Shown: positions 33,217 to 43,004, numbered from the stretch's first letter. The stretch is DNA of 64,000 nt from SAR324 cluster bacterium (GCA_014382365.1 JACNJW010000028.1:1-64000); one strand, 5' to 3'. The notes: generated by a model from the sequence alone, not told the origin. Made by a program: numbers and translations.

Positions 33217-34782
33217 TTAATTGCTGCTTTTGTTAGCTTCAGCAATTTCCCTTAATTCATATTTCAGCACTTTCCCCATTGTGTTGCGTGGTAATGCATC
33301 AAGAAAAAAAACTGCTTTTGGTTGTTTGAAACGGGCGATTGATTTGCTCAAATAAAGCAGAATATCACTTTCAGACAATTCACTTTCCGGAATTATGACC
33401 ACATAGGCCACTGGAACTTCACCCCACTCCGGATCAGTTTTTCCCACAACTGCAACATCAAAAATAGCCTCATGCTCTCTCAAAACTGCTTCAATTTCTG
33501 CCGGATAAATATTTTCACTTCCGGAAATTATGATATCCCGCTTTCGATCATTGATAAAAAGGAAACCGTCTTCATCAAAATAGCCTACATCTCCAGTTGA
33601 ATACCAATCGTTGACAAAAACTTTTTCTGTCTCTGCAGGATTATTCCAATATTGACTCATCACATTTGGTCCACGCACCTGCAACTCCCCGGATTCTCCA
33701 ACCGTAACGTTTCTTCCATTTTCGTCCACCACACGGAGCTCACAGTGGAGTGCAGCTTTTCCAGTTGAACCTATTTTACTAATTGCATCTTCTGCACACA
33801 AATAAGCGGCAATCGGACAAGTTTCGGTTGAACCATATACTTGTCCCACCGGAATATTTCGTTGATGAAAACCTTCCAGTAAATCTATAGGAACAACCGA
33901 AGAACCTGTTGTCACTGTTCTTAAACTGCTGCAGTTAGTTTGTTTCCAATTCGGATGTTGTAAAATTGCCTGCATCGTGACAGGTACCAATAAAATTAGC
34001 GAAGGCCGCTCGGTTTCAATTAAATCTAAGGTTTGGGCAGCGTCAAATTTTGCGGTGAGTGTGATTGTTGAACCAACATAAAAAGCAGGTACTGTCTGGA
34101 TATTCAGTGGCCCTACATGAAAAAGCGGTAGTACCGAAAGGACATGGTCCTCGCTGGTTAAATCGTGTAGATGAATACTGTTGAGTGCATTCCAAAATAG
34201 TGCATTCTGTGTCAACACTGCACCTTTGGGACGGCCGGTTGTTCCTGAAGTGTAAATTATGAGGATTGGAGCTTCCTGAGATATCTCCAAATTTTTTTCA
34301 CACGCAGTAGAATCTGTTAACAAGTCATCAAATCCTGACCAGCCTTCAGCAGAAAAATCATACGCAATTAATTTGCAGGCTGGATTTTGAGTACGTGCTC
34401 TTTCTGCATTCTCACGGAAATCTGCTTCGCAAACAAGTAGTGTTGCTGCAGAGTCCTGAAGAATATATGCGTGTTCTGCTGCTGCCAGACGCCAGTTTAA
34501 GGGAACCAAAACAGCACCCAAACCGGCACAGGCAAAAAGTAGTGCCAGCATGTCAGGATTGTTGTAACCTAAAAATGCGACCCTGTCACCGGCCTTCACC
34601 TTGAAATTCTGCTGCAATCCAAAGCGTATTCTCCGGATTCTGTTTTCAAATTGCGAATAACTCCAAACCTGAATTGCAGCAGAAATTCCTGCTGAGACAG
34701 CATTTGAATCTTTGACAAAACGGATGGCCGGTTTTTCAGGAGTGAAATCTGCGTGTTTTTCAATCCAGTTTGAAATGTTCAT
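33217..34782 (-). CDS. AMP-forming acyl-CoA synthetase (ANL superfamily)
   Basis: A 521-residue ANL ligase of standard fatty-acid/4CL layout. P-loop IYTSGTTGRPKGAVLT (about 176-191), core motif QVYGSTETCPIAAYL (about 318-332), ATP/hinge region WYSTGDVGYFDEDGFLFINDRKRDIIISGSE and the catalytic Lys near the C-terminus in RNTMGKVLKYEL. It forms an acyl-CoA from a carboxylic acid, CoA and ATP. In context a candidate to activate an aryl-3-oxo- or aryl-acrylic acid, but fatty acids are possible. It starts a minus-strand run with the SDR and CoA-transferase genes. Confidence 0.85.
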   Translation of the reverse strand: MNISNWIEKHADFTPEKPAIRFVKDSNAVSAGISAAIQVWSYSQFENRIRRIRFGLQQNFKVKAGDRVAFLGYNNPDMLALLFACAGLGAVLVPLNWRLAAAEHAYILQDSAATLLVCEADFRENAERARTQNPACKLIAYDFSAEGWSGFDDLLTDSTACEKNLEISQEAPILIIYTSGTTGRPKGAVLTQNALFWNALNSIHLHDLTSEDHVLSVLPLFHVGPLNIQTVPAFYVGSTITLTAKFDAAQTLDLIETERPSLILLVPVTMQAILQHPNWKQTNCSSLRTVTTGSSVVPIDLLEGFHQRNIPVGQVYGSTETCPIAAYLCAEDAISKIGSTGKAALHCELRVVDENGRNVTVGESGELQVRGPNVMSQYWNNPAETEKVFVNDWYSTGDVGYFDEDGFLFINDRKRDIIISGSENIYPAEIEAVLREHEAIFDVAVVGKTDPEWGEVPVAYVVIIPESELSESDILLYLSKSIARFKQPKAVFFLDALPRNTMGKVLKYELREIAEANKSSN

Positions 34783-34828
34783 GCTGTATTAGTTAATATG
34801 TTCAAGAGACAACTTTTTTGGCAACAAT

Positions 34829-35656
34829 CTACATTATCAAACCACCGCTCGCCAGCAAAATCTGCCCGCTGATGTAATTCGATTCTGGAGTGCAAAGAAG
34901 ATAAACCGCTCCTGCAGCTTCTTCCGGAGTTCCACCGCGTCCCAGTGGAATCATCTGGTTCATAGCCTGAATCATTTCCGGTCGAATCCCCATCTTGATT
35001 TCATTTTCACCAATGTTTGCTGTCACAGCTGCTCCATCAAGTGCCTGTGTCATACGAGTTTCTATCAAACCAAAAGCAACACAGTTAACATTCACATTAT
35101 AACGCCCCCACTCTTTGGCCAATGTACGAGTCATACCAACCATCGAAGCTTTTCCGGCTGCATAAGCCATTTGTCCGGCATTGCCGTAGAGTCCAGCAAT
35201 CGAAGATACATTGACTACTTTACGGTACACAGCCTGGCCCTCTGCTTTCTCCTTTTTTGCCAGTTCGCGAATTGGACCGGCTGCAGCCCGTAAAATACGG
35301 AACGGAGCCACTGTGTGCACATCCAGCATGGCTTGAAACTGCTCGTCAGACATTTTCTGAATCACCGAGTCCCAGGGATAACCTGCGTTATTGATTATGA
35401 TATCCAGAGCACCAAAATTTTCCATTGCAGTTTTGACAAACTGCTCACCAAAACCTGCTTCTGTCACATCACCCACACAAACTGCTGCCTGTGCACCAAG
35501 TTTATTGATTTTCATCAAAGTCTCATCAGCAGGAGCTTTGTCTAAATCATTGATCACAATACTTGCTCCTTCTTCAGCCAATTTCAACGCAATTGCCTGT
35601 CCAATACCACGCCCTGATCCTGAGACCAAGGCAACTTTTCCTGCTAACTTTTTCAT
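34829..35656 (-). CDS. Short-chain dehydrogenase/reductase
   Basis: A 275-residue classical SDR. Cofactor loop SGSGRGIG (12-19), NNAG (89-92), and the catalytic Ser (151/152), Tyr165 and Lys169 in YAAGK. Asp37 after strand 2 favours NAD(H) rather than NADP(H). The typical FabG-like C-terminus is present (NYISGQILLASGGLIM), but a segment around residues 225-245 (NIGENEIKMGIRPEMIQAMN) is longer than in FabG. It probably interconverts a 3-hydroxyacyl and 3-oxoacyl compound in the neighbouring CoA pathway. Confidence 0.82.
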   Translation of the reverse strand: MKKLAGKVALVSGSGRGIGQAIALKLAEEGASIVINDLDKAPADETLMKINKLGAQAAVCVGDVTEAGFGEQFVKTAMENFGALDIIINNAGYPWDSVIQKMSDEQFQAMLDVHTVAPFRILRAAAGPIRELAKKEKAEGQAVYRKVVNVSSIAGLYGNAGQMAYAAGKASMVGMTRTLAKEWGRYNVNVNCVAFGLIETRMTQALDGAAVTANIGENEIKMGIRPEMIQAMNQMIPLGRGGTPEEAAGAVYLLCTPESNYISGQILLASGGLIM

Positions 35657-35721
35657 CTTATTTCCTTTTCTTGAATTATTATTTACAAACTATACTTTTA
35701 ACAGATCTTCAAAAAACAATT

Positions 35722-36192
35722 TTAAATCTGAGCCAGCAAAACAACATAATTCCTGCCATATTTTTTTGCACATTTTGGACAGGTTGTGTAGTAAAAATAT
35801 AATTTTTTCATTTCTTTACTACTACTTGTCACATATTCTTTCATCTCTTTGACCCAGGAACTGATATCCTTGTAGGGGCCTTCAAAAACCTTACTCAGGA
35901 AAGTTCCAGACAGTGTTACCATGTTGACGTCCTCAACATTTTTTGTAACATGAATATAAACATCAGCACCCCACAAAGAATTCTCATCTGAAAGCAAAAG
36001 CTGCTCATCTGCTTTGGCTCCGGTAGCCTCTATTTTTGACATATTTCTTGTCATGACCGTCCCAAAATTCAAAGGAATATGGAAAATACTCTTCACCCTG
36101 TCACGGACAAATAATTTGTTTTCCCAGTTGATTTCTTGATCTGCCCAAGGATCAGGATTAAATTTAGGACAGCATTCATCATTCACACTCAT
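35722..36192 (-). CDS. Conserved protein of unknown function with CC and CPKC motifs
   Basis: A 156-residue soluble protein. The N-terminus has DECCPKFNPDPWADQEI and the C-terminus TTCPKCAKKYGRNYVVLLAQ. It resembles a widespread conserved family that I cannot name with confidence. The two Cys pairs might bind a metal, but the intervening region (HIPLNFGTVMTRN, GPYKDISSWVKEM) looks like a small-molecule-binding fold. It sits between the SDR and CoA-transferase genes on the same strand with short gaps. Confidence 0.6.
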   Translation of the reverse strand: MSVNDECCPKFNPDPWADQEINWENKLFVRDRVKSIFHIPLNFGTVMTRNMSKIEATGAKADEQLLLSDENSLWGADVYIHVTKNVEDVNMVTLSGTFLSKVFEGPYKDISSWVKEMKEYVTSSSKEMKKLYFYYTTCPKCAKKYGRNYVVLLAQI

Positions 36193-36226
36193 TTTTTTCT
36201 CCTGTTACAGGTTCGTATTACCATTG

Positions 36227-37420
36227 TCAGCCACCTGCCGCTACGCCACTTTCCAACAATTTTAGTATTTCATCTGCAGAGTATCCTGCCTCTTCCAGCA
36301 CACTCCTGGTTTGCTCTGCATATTTTGGCGGAAAGTCGAACTCAGTTTGTGAGTTTTCTATGTCAATTGCCATTGGCTGCATTCTAATTTTTTTACCTCC
36401 CGGAGTGGTGGTGGTTGTGCGCTTCTCCTGTAGAGCTTCCAACTCTCCCACCTGCGTAATATTCAGAATCGGTGCGTTTGGCAAAGACGCTTGTGCCAGT
36501 TCTGCAGTTAATTCTGAACTGGAAACTGTGCAGCTAATATCCGCAATGTCTTTGTGAAGCTGGATTCGATCCGCCAAACGCCCGTTATTGGTGACTCGGT
36601 TTTCATGTGCAATGGAACGGAAACGGGAGATTTCCGTCAGTCGCCGCCACTGTGCGTCACTGCCGATGGCCATCAACAAGAATCCATCTGAACAGGGATA
36701 AACATTGGTTGGTATAAACTTACGGTGTTCATTTCCGGAACGGCTGATTTCGGAAGGATCGCAATCAATATCGACTAAAGGCAAAGTCGTTATCAGCCAG
36801 GAAGCGGCGGCCTGCAGCATGGAAACATCAATCCGTGAACCATTACCACTCATTGCCCGCTCTGCCAGAGCCAGACAAACTCCGGCATAAACTTCATCTC
36901 CGGCTTTGAGATCAATCAAGGGAATTCCGGAAAGCATGGGTGAGCCATCCGGATCACCGGTAAGTTCCATGTGTCCGGCCATGGCCTGCATGATTGGATC
37001 ATAACCTGGAATATTGGGATAGTCCGGACCCATTGCCGAAATACCGGCCCAGATCAAATCCGGTTTCACTGCACTCAGCGTCTCATAATCAATACCAAAC
37101 TGCTCATATCGACCAGGTAGAGTGTTGCAGCAAAACACATCAACATCCAATTCTTTGATAATTCTCCGGATGGCCTCATGTGCTTCCGGACTTTTCAAAT
37201 TCAGCGCAATCGATTCCTTGCCAACATTCGGCGCGACAAAATAGCTGTGCCGTGTTTCATCCGCGACCTTTGCACCGATGTACCGATTAGGATCGCCGGG
37301 TAAATGCTTACCGATAGGAGCCGCCTCAATCCGAATAACCCGCCACCCCAAGTGCACGAACCGCAAAGTGGCATACGGCATCGAAAGTGCCTGTTCAAAA
37401 GATAGTATTGTGCCTTTCAT
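36227..37420 (-). CDS. CaiB/BaiF (class III) CoA-transferase family protein
   Basis: A 397-residue family III CoA-transferase. The conserved catalytic Asp is Asp141 in [14 protein letters not shown]. Other family parts are the strand [21 protein letters not shown] and the C-terminal [19 protein letters not shown]. These enzymes move CoA between carboxylates. The family includes cinnamoyl-CoA:phenyllactate CoA-transferase FldA and benzylsuccinate CoA-transferase, which makes an aromatic acid plausible here. The length is normal. The substrate is unproven. Confidence 0.85.
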   Translation of the reverse strand: MKGTILSFEQALSMPYATLRFVHLGWRVIRIEAAPIGKHLPGDPNRYIGAKVADETRHSYFVAPNVGKESIALNLKSPEAHEAIRRIIKELDVDVFCCNTLPGRYEQFGIDYETLSAVKPDLIWAGISAMGPDYPNIPGYDPIMQAMAGHMELTGDPDGSPMLSGIPLIDLKAGDEVYAGVCLALAERAMSGNGSRIDVSMLQAAASWLITTLPLVDIDCDPSEISRSGNEHRKFIPTNVYPCSDGFLLMAIGSDAQWRRLTEISRFRSIAHENRVTNNGRLADRIQLHKDIADISCTVSSSELTAELAQASLPNAPILNITQVGELEALQEKRTTTTTPGGKKIRMQPMAIDIENSQTEFDFPPKYAEQTRSVLEEAGYSADEILKLLESGVAAGG

Positions 37421-37541
37421 TTTACCTGAATTATTTAAATTTTCTCAAAACTACACTTACAGATTTAGGATACTTGTAGAAATATAATTGACTCGATTAA
37501 GTATTTAGAATTAAAAAACAAACAATTCTTCGTATAATAAT

Positions 37542-38030
37542 TTAACCCTTTCCCAACAAAATAATATCGACAAACAGAAATGATCCTATTGGCAAAATCC
37601 AATAAAGGGCTCCGGATAATGTTCCCATTAAAAGTAGTTTTGTATTTAATAATTTTAATTCTTTGAGTTTCTGCAAGCCAAGAACGAACAGTAGTAAGAA
37701 AATAAAGCTGGAAAGTAAACCTGGAGAATATTCTATAAATATGATCGAAAATACAGCGTGATTCAAAAAATTTAAGAACCCCCAAACTAATATCCCCAAG
37801 CCAAGTGATAACAATTTTTTTTCATTCACATAGTAGAATGACCAGCCCAGTATAAGATAAAATATGAAATAGTAATTATGAGACAACCACATTTCCATAT
37901 CAAATTTTGGGATACCCCATCTGGTTTGCACCCACTTTGGAAAACCGAAATATCCTTCTTCAATAAGATGTAGTGAAATGTAAATCTGAATACAAAAAAG
38001 TGGTAAATATTTAAATTGAATATTTTTCAT
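37542..38030 (-). CDS. HXXEE-motif membrane protein
   Basis: A 162-residue protein with about five hydrophobic segments. The name-giving motif is HLIEE at residues 21-25, with the later pair of polar residues in FLNHAVFS, as in the HXXEE family of small integral membrane proteins of unknown function. The gene is clearly more AT-rich than the CoA-pathway genes on either side. Together with the following two genes it looks like an accessory insertion between the CoA-transferase and the mutase operon. Confidence 0.65.
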   Translation of the reverse strand: MKNIQFKYLPLFCIQIYISLHLIEEGYFGFPKWVQTRWGIPKFDMEMWLSHNYYFIFYLILGWSFYYVNEKKLLSLGLGILVWGFLNFLNHAVFSIIFIEYSPGLLSSFIFLLLFVLGLQKLKELKLLNTKLLLMGTLSGALYWILPIGSFLFVDIILLGKG

Positions 38031-38057
38031 TTTAAATTTTCACTGTGACTACTCTAT

Positions 38058-39173
38058 TTATCTGTCTGTTATAAAAGTTTGTATCTTGACGTTCATTCTT
38101 TCCATATCTTTAAACAATCTATCCGGATCCACTATGTGTCCCATCATCCAAAGACCTGGTTTACGGATAGAACCATCAAAATACTGCTGCAAACATGAAA
38201 TCACAGGAATTGCAGTAAAATCATAACCGTTTTCGTGCTCTGAAAATATTTCGACTTTTCGCAGTTTTCCGTTCTTTTCTCCTTCAGCCTTGAGTAAAAA
38301 CATAACTCCCTCCTGATCACTTGAAAAATGGTTCATTCCAAAAACAAGCAGTTTTGCCCAGAAATTTCTAAATGAATTTTTTTTGAGCTTATGGGAGAGC
38401 ATCATCAGAGGGAACAAAACATAATCTGTAAACCAGTTAAATCCTGTCGTAAAAACTCCTGTTTCCCGCAAACTAAACATTTTCGGTAATGTTTTGATTT
38501 CAACCATATCCAGCGGCATACTACTCTTGACACCAAACCTCTTCCCATAGTCGATCATAATGGCATCTTTATATGTCCCGATTTTCCATTTTCCATTTTG
38601 AAAGAACTCCGGTTTGTAATCAGCAATAGAATCAATAATTTCTAAAACTGACTCAGATTCTTCAATTCGGGCATTCATTGCAAAAGCTACGATGGCCTTA
38701 TCATATCTATCGAAATACTGCGCTCCTTTTCTAATATACACAGCCGGCAATCCTGGATGAAAACCTGCCTGCGTGATGAAGCTTCTTCCTGCAGCTTTTA
38801 TCTTTTGCTGCATGCTTTCCAAAACTGGATAAACATCCTGCTGAAAGTAAATATCCAGATAATCAATGTTTGCTACAAGTGCTGCTTCAGCAATCTGCTT
38901 CGCCCACCTTGTTGTGGTGGATGCTACCAGCACAAAGTTTATGCCCTGAAATGCAATGCGCATACTCTCAATATCTGAAGCATCCACATACCGGACAGAA
39001 ATCCGATCTGACGAAAATTCCTTTTTCAATTTGTCAGCCAATTCTTCGGCTTTTTCTAGTCTCCTGCCGGCAACGATCACATTTACATTGGTTTCCTTGA
39101 GTAGATACCGACAAAACACTTTTCCTGTTCCTCCGTAACCGCCAAACACCATGATTGTAATGTTCTTTTTCAT
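38058..39173 (-). CDS. Saccharopine-dehydrogenase-like NAD(P)-binding oxidoreductase
   Basis: A 371-residue protein with an N-terminal Rossmann fold of the saccharopine dehydrogenase type (IMVFGGYGGTGKVFCRYLL, about 7-25; VNVIVAGRRLEKAEELADKL follows). Then come FVLVASTTTRWAKQIAEAAL and DYLDIYFQQ. The family includes saccharopine reductases and trans-acting enoyl reductases, so the substrate cannot be assigned. The C-terminal half has two hydrophobic stretches that might contact membrane or lipid. AT-rich, 27 bases upstream of the HXXEE gene on the same strand. Confidence 0.72.
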   Translation of the reverse strand: MKKNITIMVFGGYGGTGKVFCRYLLKETNVNVIVAGRRLEKAEELADKLKKEFSSDRISVRYVDASDIESMRIAFQGINFVLVASTTTRWAKQIAEAALVANIDYLDIYFQQDVYPVLESMQQKIKAAGRSFITQAGFHPGLPAVYIRKGAQYFDRYDKAIVAFAMNARIEESESVLEIIDSIADYKPEFFQNGKWKIGTYKDAIMIDYGKRFGVKSSMPLDMVEIKTLPKMFSLRETGVFTTGFNWFTDYVLFPLMMLSHKLKKNSFRNFWAKLLVFGMNHFSSDQEGVMFLLKAEGEKNGKLRKVEIFSEHENGYDFTAIPVISCLQQYFDGSIRKPGLWMMGHIVDPDRLFKDMERMNVKIQTFITDR

Positions 39174-39321
39174 AATCTTTTAAGGGCTTTCATCTCACCC
39201 AGCGTCTCTATGATTTCAACGAGCAGGCTGGTAGTATGTGTTGTTACCCGGCAGGGAAGTTGATTGCTCATCATGCAACCGTTCTTTCACCTTTCGTCAG
39301 TTTTGAGTATGAGTTTGTAAA

Positions 39322-39789
39322 TCACTCTCTGAAATCTTTGATAAACAAATCAGAATTGTGATCAGCTTGGAAGCCACAGCTTTTGAGCGTGTTTTGTGAT
39401 CGTGTATTTTCCATTTCCGGGTCCGCAATAATGCGTCTTGGATTAAAAGAACACTCCAGATATTCAACAAAATCATTAACCAGTTTCACTCCGTTACCGT
39501 TTCCAAGTAAAGAAGGCTCACCAAGAAAGAAATCAATCCCCAAGGTCCCCGGTGGTTGCGTGCTCCAACTCCCTTGAGGTGCTTTGGCAGTATCGTAACA
39601 TTGCACAAATCCTGCTGGTGTAGAGTTCAAATCTGCTCTAAACTGCCAAACCCAATCAGAATGCAGGTTTTCTGAAATTTCCTTTACCCAAACACTTTTA
39701 TCAAACCACTTTTTCACATGAGGCTGCACCAGCCATTTTTCAATTAAAGTCAAATCTGACTCAAATATACGGATAAATATGAATTCCAT
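39322..39789 (-). CDS. GNAT acetyltransferase, AAC(6')-like
   Basis: A roughly 155-residue GNAT starting at the ATG at 39789. The longer frame to 39855 overlaps the end of the mutase gene and adds no family sequence. Family features are FIRIFESDLTLIEKWL, HVKKWFDKSVW, TLGIDFFLGEPSLLGNGNGVKL (acetyl-CoA loop) and RIIADPEMENTRSQNTLKSCGF. This order is that of AAC(6')-Ib/siderophore-type acetyltransferases. Actual antibiotic substrate use is not implied. It lies 25 bases after the mutase stop codon, but its AT-rich composition suggests separate acquisition. Confidence 0.75.
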   Translation of the reverse strand: MEFIFIRIFESDLTLIEKWLVQPHVKKWFDKSVWVKEISENLHSDWVWQFRADLNSTPAGFVQCYDTAKAPQGSWSTQPPGTLGIDFFLGEPSLLGNGNGVKLVNDFVEYLECSFNPRRIIADPEMENTRSQNTLKSCGFQADHNSDLFIKDFRE

Positions 39790-39814
39790 ATTTGACTGTA
39801 ATAACCTCAAATAT

Positions 39815-41488
39815 TTAAAACCGAATCGGCTCTTGATAACGTCCGTAAACTTCAATCATTACATTTGTCATTTCACCAACCGTCGCATAAGCCTTGACTG
39901 CTTCAATCAGGGCTGGCATTACATTTTTATCGACCTGCGCGTCTGTTTTCAGACGGGCGAGGGTATTTTCTACTTGGCTGTTGTCGCGTGTTTTGCGGAC
40001 TTCCTGGAGGCTGATAATTTGTGATTCCGCGTCTTTTTCATCGTAGGGATGCAATTCGACATCCGGCGCTTCTTCGTCCTCATCGACATAACAATTCACA
40101 CCAACTTTGTGAAATTCTCCGGATTCTAATTTGCGTTGATGTTGGTAAGCCTGAATGGAAACTTGTTCCTGAATGCGTCCTTCGGCGACAGCCTGAACAA
40201 TTCCGCCCTGTGCGTTAACTTCTTTCATCGCCTTGACCATCTCCTGTTCCATTTGATTGGTCAGGGTTTCCACATAATAACTTCCGGCCAACGGGTCCAC
40301 CGTGTCCGCCAAACCGATTTCTTCAACAAGCAACTGCATGGTACGTAATGAGATGTGCTGTGCTTTTGGACTGGGGATGGTGTAAGCCTCATCGTAACAG
40401 CACAAAGCCATTGTCTGTGCACCTGAAAGCGCACCGATCAGCGCATAGTAGGCTCCTCGCACAATGTTGTTTTCCGGTTGCTGAATCGTCAAACCGCTAC
40501 CGCCTCCCCCGGCAATCATGCGTAACCAACCGGATTTAGGATTTTTCGCGCCGTAGTCCTCCAAAATGATTTTCCCCCAAAGTCTCCGCGCCGCCCGGAA
40601 CTTAGCGACTTGCTCAAATAAATTTCCGAAAATATTGAAATTAAACGAAAGCCGTCCGGCAAATTCGTCAATGTCCAAACCGCGTTTCAAAACATCGTCA
40701 ATGTAGGCTTTGGCGATGCAGAATGCATAGCCCATTTCCTGCGCCGGATTTGCTCCGGATTCCCGAATGTGATAACCGCAAACGCTGACTGGACTGTATT
40801 TTAGCGCATTTGCCGCACAGTATTCCACCGTATCGGCCACCAATTTCATCGAAGGTTCAACCGGAAAAATCCAGGTTCCGCGCCCGATGAATTCTTTGAG
40901 AATATCGTTTTGTGCGGTTCCGCGCAGTCCTTTCAAATCGTAACTTCGTTTTTCCGCCATCGCCAAATACATGGCAATCAAAATAGCCGCCGAGCCGTTG
41001 ATGGTCAAGGAAACCGTAATTTTATCAAGGTCAATGCCCTCAAACGCAATTTCAAAATCACGCAACGAATCCACCGCCATTCCGACCCGTCCGACTTCTC
41101 CGGAAGCTTCCGGAGCATCCGAATCGTATCCGCATTGAGTCGGCAAATCGAAAGCGACATTCAAACCGGTTTGTCCGTTTTTGATCAAATACTGAAAACG
41201 CTCATTTGTATCTGCAGCATTTGCGAATCCGGTGTATTGACGCATCGTCCATGGACGTTTGCGGTACATTTCCGCATGAATACCGCGTGTGAACGGTGGT
41301 TCACCGGGCAAACTGCGGTCCACTCCGCCCGTGCGCTCCACATCTTCGGCAGTGTAAACCGATTTGATTTCAATTCCTGATTCGTTAATCACCGCCGGAC
41401 CGTCCGGTGCGACTTTTACGGAGGATTTATCGGAAGATTCCGATTTTTTTTCGGCTTCAATTTTTCTTTTCACAGGTCGCATTGTCAT
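39815..41488 (-). CDS. B12-dependent acyl-CoA mutase, large (catalytic) subunit
   Basis: A 557-residue methylmalonyl-CoA mutase-family TIM-barrel subunit with no B12 domain of its own. The active-site segment WTMRQYTGFANAADTN carries Tyr85, the residue that favours methylmalonyl-CoA. Isobutyryl- and 2-hydroxyisobutyryl-CoA mutases have Phe or Ile there, as I recall. FDLPTQCGYDSDAPEASGEV is the usual MCM segment, with CGYDSDAP for the common MGYDSDHP. The charged N-terminal 40 residues are extra. It overlaps the small-subunit gene by an ATGA. It may interconvert methylmalonyl- and succinyl-CoA, or rearrange another acyl-CoA of this operon. Confidence 0.85.
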   Translation of the reverse strand: MTMRPVKRKIEAEKKSESSDKSSVKVAPDGPAVINESGIEIKSVYTAEDVERTGGVDRSLPGEPPFTRGIHAEMYRKRPWTMRQYTGFANAADTNERFQYLIKNGQTGLNVAFDLPTQCGYDSDAPEASGEVGRVGMAVDSLRDFEIAFEGIDLDKITVSLTINGSAAILIAMYLAMAEKRSYDLKGLRGTAQNDILKEFIGRGTWIFPVEPSMKLVADTVEYCAANALKYSPVSVCGYHIRESGANPAQEMGYAFCIAKAYIDDVLKRGLDIDEFAGRLSFNFNIFGNLFEQVAKFRAARRLWGKIILEDYGAKNPKSGWLRMIAGGGGSGLTIQQPENNIVRGAYYALIGALSGAQTMALCCYDEAYTIPSPKAQHISLRTMQLLVEEIGLADTVDPLAGSYYVETLTNQMEQEMVKAMKEVNAQGGIVQAVAEGRIQEQVSIQAYQHQRKLESGEFHKVGVNCYVDEDEEAPDVELHPYDEKDAESQIISLQEVRKTRDNSQVENTLARLKTDAQVDKNVMPALIEAVKAYATVGEMTNVMIEVYGRYQEPIRF

Positions 41489-41877
41489 TGTAATTTCTCC
41501 CGAATCGTGTTGCTGATTTCATCCAAAAGAGTTCCGGTGGGAAACACGCCGTCAAAGCCCAAGTCCCGAAGTTTGTCCCGATCTGCCAAGGGTATGTTTC
41601 CGCCAACCATCCAGAATTTATCATTCAGTCCCTTTGCCGACAACAAATTCCGGAGCTTATTACAAATCGTCAAATGCGCTCCGGAAAGCACTGAAATCCC
41701 GATGACATCAACATTGTGTTCTTTGGCCGCTTCGGCAATCCGTTCCGGAGTTTGCCGCAAACCTAAATAAATCACCTCAAACCCGGCGGCTTTCAAACCC
41801 TGCACCACCACTTTCGCACCGACATCATGTCCGTCAAGTCCGGGTTTGGCCATTAAAATTTTTATTTTATTTTTCAT
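41485..41877 (-). CDS. B12-binding small subunit of the acyl-CoA mutase
   Basis: A 130-residue cobalamin-binding domain with the DxHxxG motif Asp15-Gly-His17-Asp-Val-Gly20, His17 being the lower cobalt ligand. ISVLSGAHLT and GGNIP complete the three B12 loops (SxL and GG). It overlaps both neighbours by four bases (ATGA), so it is translationally coupled in a single operon. The split arrangement is typical of archaeal and many bacterial MCM-like mutases. Confidence 0.92.
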   Translation of the reverse strand: MKNKIKILMAKPGLDGHDVGAKVVVQGLKAAGFEVIYLGLRQTPERIAEAAKEHNVDVIGISVLSGAHLTICNKLRNLLSAKGLNDKFWMVGGNIPLADRDKLRDLGFDGVFPTGTLLDEISNTIREKLQ

Positions 41878-43004
41878 ATTGAAAGCCCTTTCGCGATAAT
41901 CAATTTTAGAATATCGCTTGTTCCACCGCCGATTAAAGTAAAGCGAATGTCTCGCAAATAACGCTGAACAGGATACTCCATTGCATAGCCATACGAGGCT
42001 AAAACCCGTGCCGCTTTTTCACAAACAGTGGCCGCGCTTTCAGAGGCAAAGAGTTTGGCCATTGCGGATTCCTGATGATGTGGACGATCGTTGTCGTGGA
42101 GCCATGCTGCATATTGCACCAAATGAATTGCCGCTTCCAAATCAGTTGCCATTTCCGCCAAACGGATTTGCACGGCTTGAAAACGATTGATCGGCTTGCC
42201 GAATTGCTGCCGTTCTCCAGCGTAGCGCACGGCTTCGGCGAGTGCGGCTTGCGCTGTGCCGATAGCCATTGCTCCGGTGATGATGCGGATTTCCGCCAGT
42301 AATTTTCGCAAATGCCCTTCGCCGTCACCTTCTTCGCTAAGGCGGTGACTGTCCGGAACAAAACATTCCACAAAAGTAACTTCCGAAGTCGGCAAAGCCC
42401 AAACCCCCATTTTTTCAATCGAACGCCCGACCGAAATTCCTTCAAAATTCTTTTCAACTAAAAATATAGTTAATTTTTTTTCATCTCCAGCTTTGGCAAA
42501 AACAGTGAAAAAATCGGCGACCGGTGCAGATGTCACCCAGCTTTTTTGACCGTTGAGCAAATAACCGTTTTCCGTTTTTTTTGCAGTGGTGGCGATGCTT
42601 CCCAAATCACTTCCAGCGTTTGGTTCCGTCATGCAGATTGCGCCGATTTTCTCACCCCGCAAAGCTGGTTTTAGCAAGCGTTCCCGAATATCCTGGTTGC
42701 CTAGCATTTCCAATAATTTGGTTCCCATCAGCGACTGCATCGCGGAACATCCGGCCACCGAAAGAGACCCCCTCGCAATTTCCGTCAACCCCAAACAAAA
42801 GGTCTGCAAATCTGCACCGACTCCGCCCACTTCTTCCGGATAACGCATGGCGAAAAATCCCAAATCGCCGAGCTTCCGGAAAAGCTCCATTGGAAATTGA
42901 TGCGCCTCGTCCAGCTTTCCGGCTTGCGGAGCAATCTGCTCATCGCTGAAACGGGCAAAAGTATCACGGACGAGTTCTTGTTCTTCTGACAAATTAAAAT
43001 CCAT
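41874..43004 (-). CDS. Acyl-CoA dehydrogenase family flavoprotein
   Basis: A 376-residue acyl-CoA dehydrogenase. The signature segments are ICMTEPNAGSDLGSIATTA (about 120-138), AEAVRYAGERQQFGKPI (about 247-263) and RYLRDIRFTLIGGGTSDI near the C-terminus. The usual catalytic Glu (as in YEGTS of medium-chain enzymes) is Gly360 here. Isovaleryl-type enzymes also have Gly there and use a Glu in helix G. The nearest candidate here is the Glu in LLAEIRIITG, which is not in perfect register. The substrate is therefore likely branched or unusual. The gene is coupled to the mutase small subunit. Confidence 0.88.
   Translation of the reverse strand: MDFNLSEEQELVRDTFARFSDEQIAPQAGKLDEAHQFPMELFRKLGDLGFFAMRYPEEVGGVGADLQTFCLGLTEIARGSLSVAGCSAMQSLMGTKLLEMLGNQDIRERLLKPALRGEKIGAICMTEPNAGSDLGSIATTAKKTENGYLLNGQKSWVTSAPVADFFTVFAKAGDEKKLTIFLVEKNFEGISVGRSIEKMGVWALPTSEVTFVECFVPDSHRLSEEGDGEGHLRKLLAEIRIITGAMAIGTAQAALAEAVRYAGERQQFGKPINRFQAVQIRLAEMATDLEAAIHLVQYAAWLHDNDRPHHQESAMAKLFASESAATVCEKAARVLASYGYAMEYPVQRYLRDIRFTLIGGGTSDILKLIIAKGLSI

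Noticed and set aside
42581-42949. Plus-strand frames opposite the acyl-CoA dehydrogenase
   Set aside because: Pro/Arg-rich antisense frames in GC-richer coding sequence; no ribosome binding site or domain.
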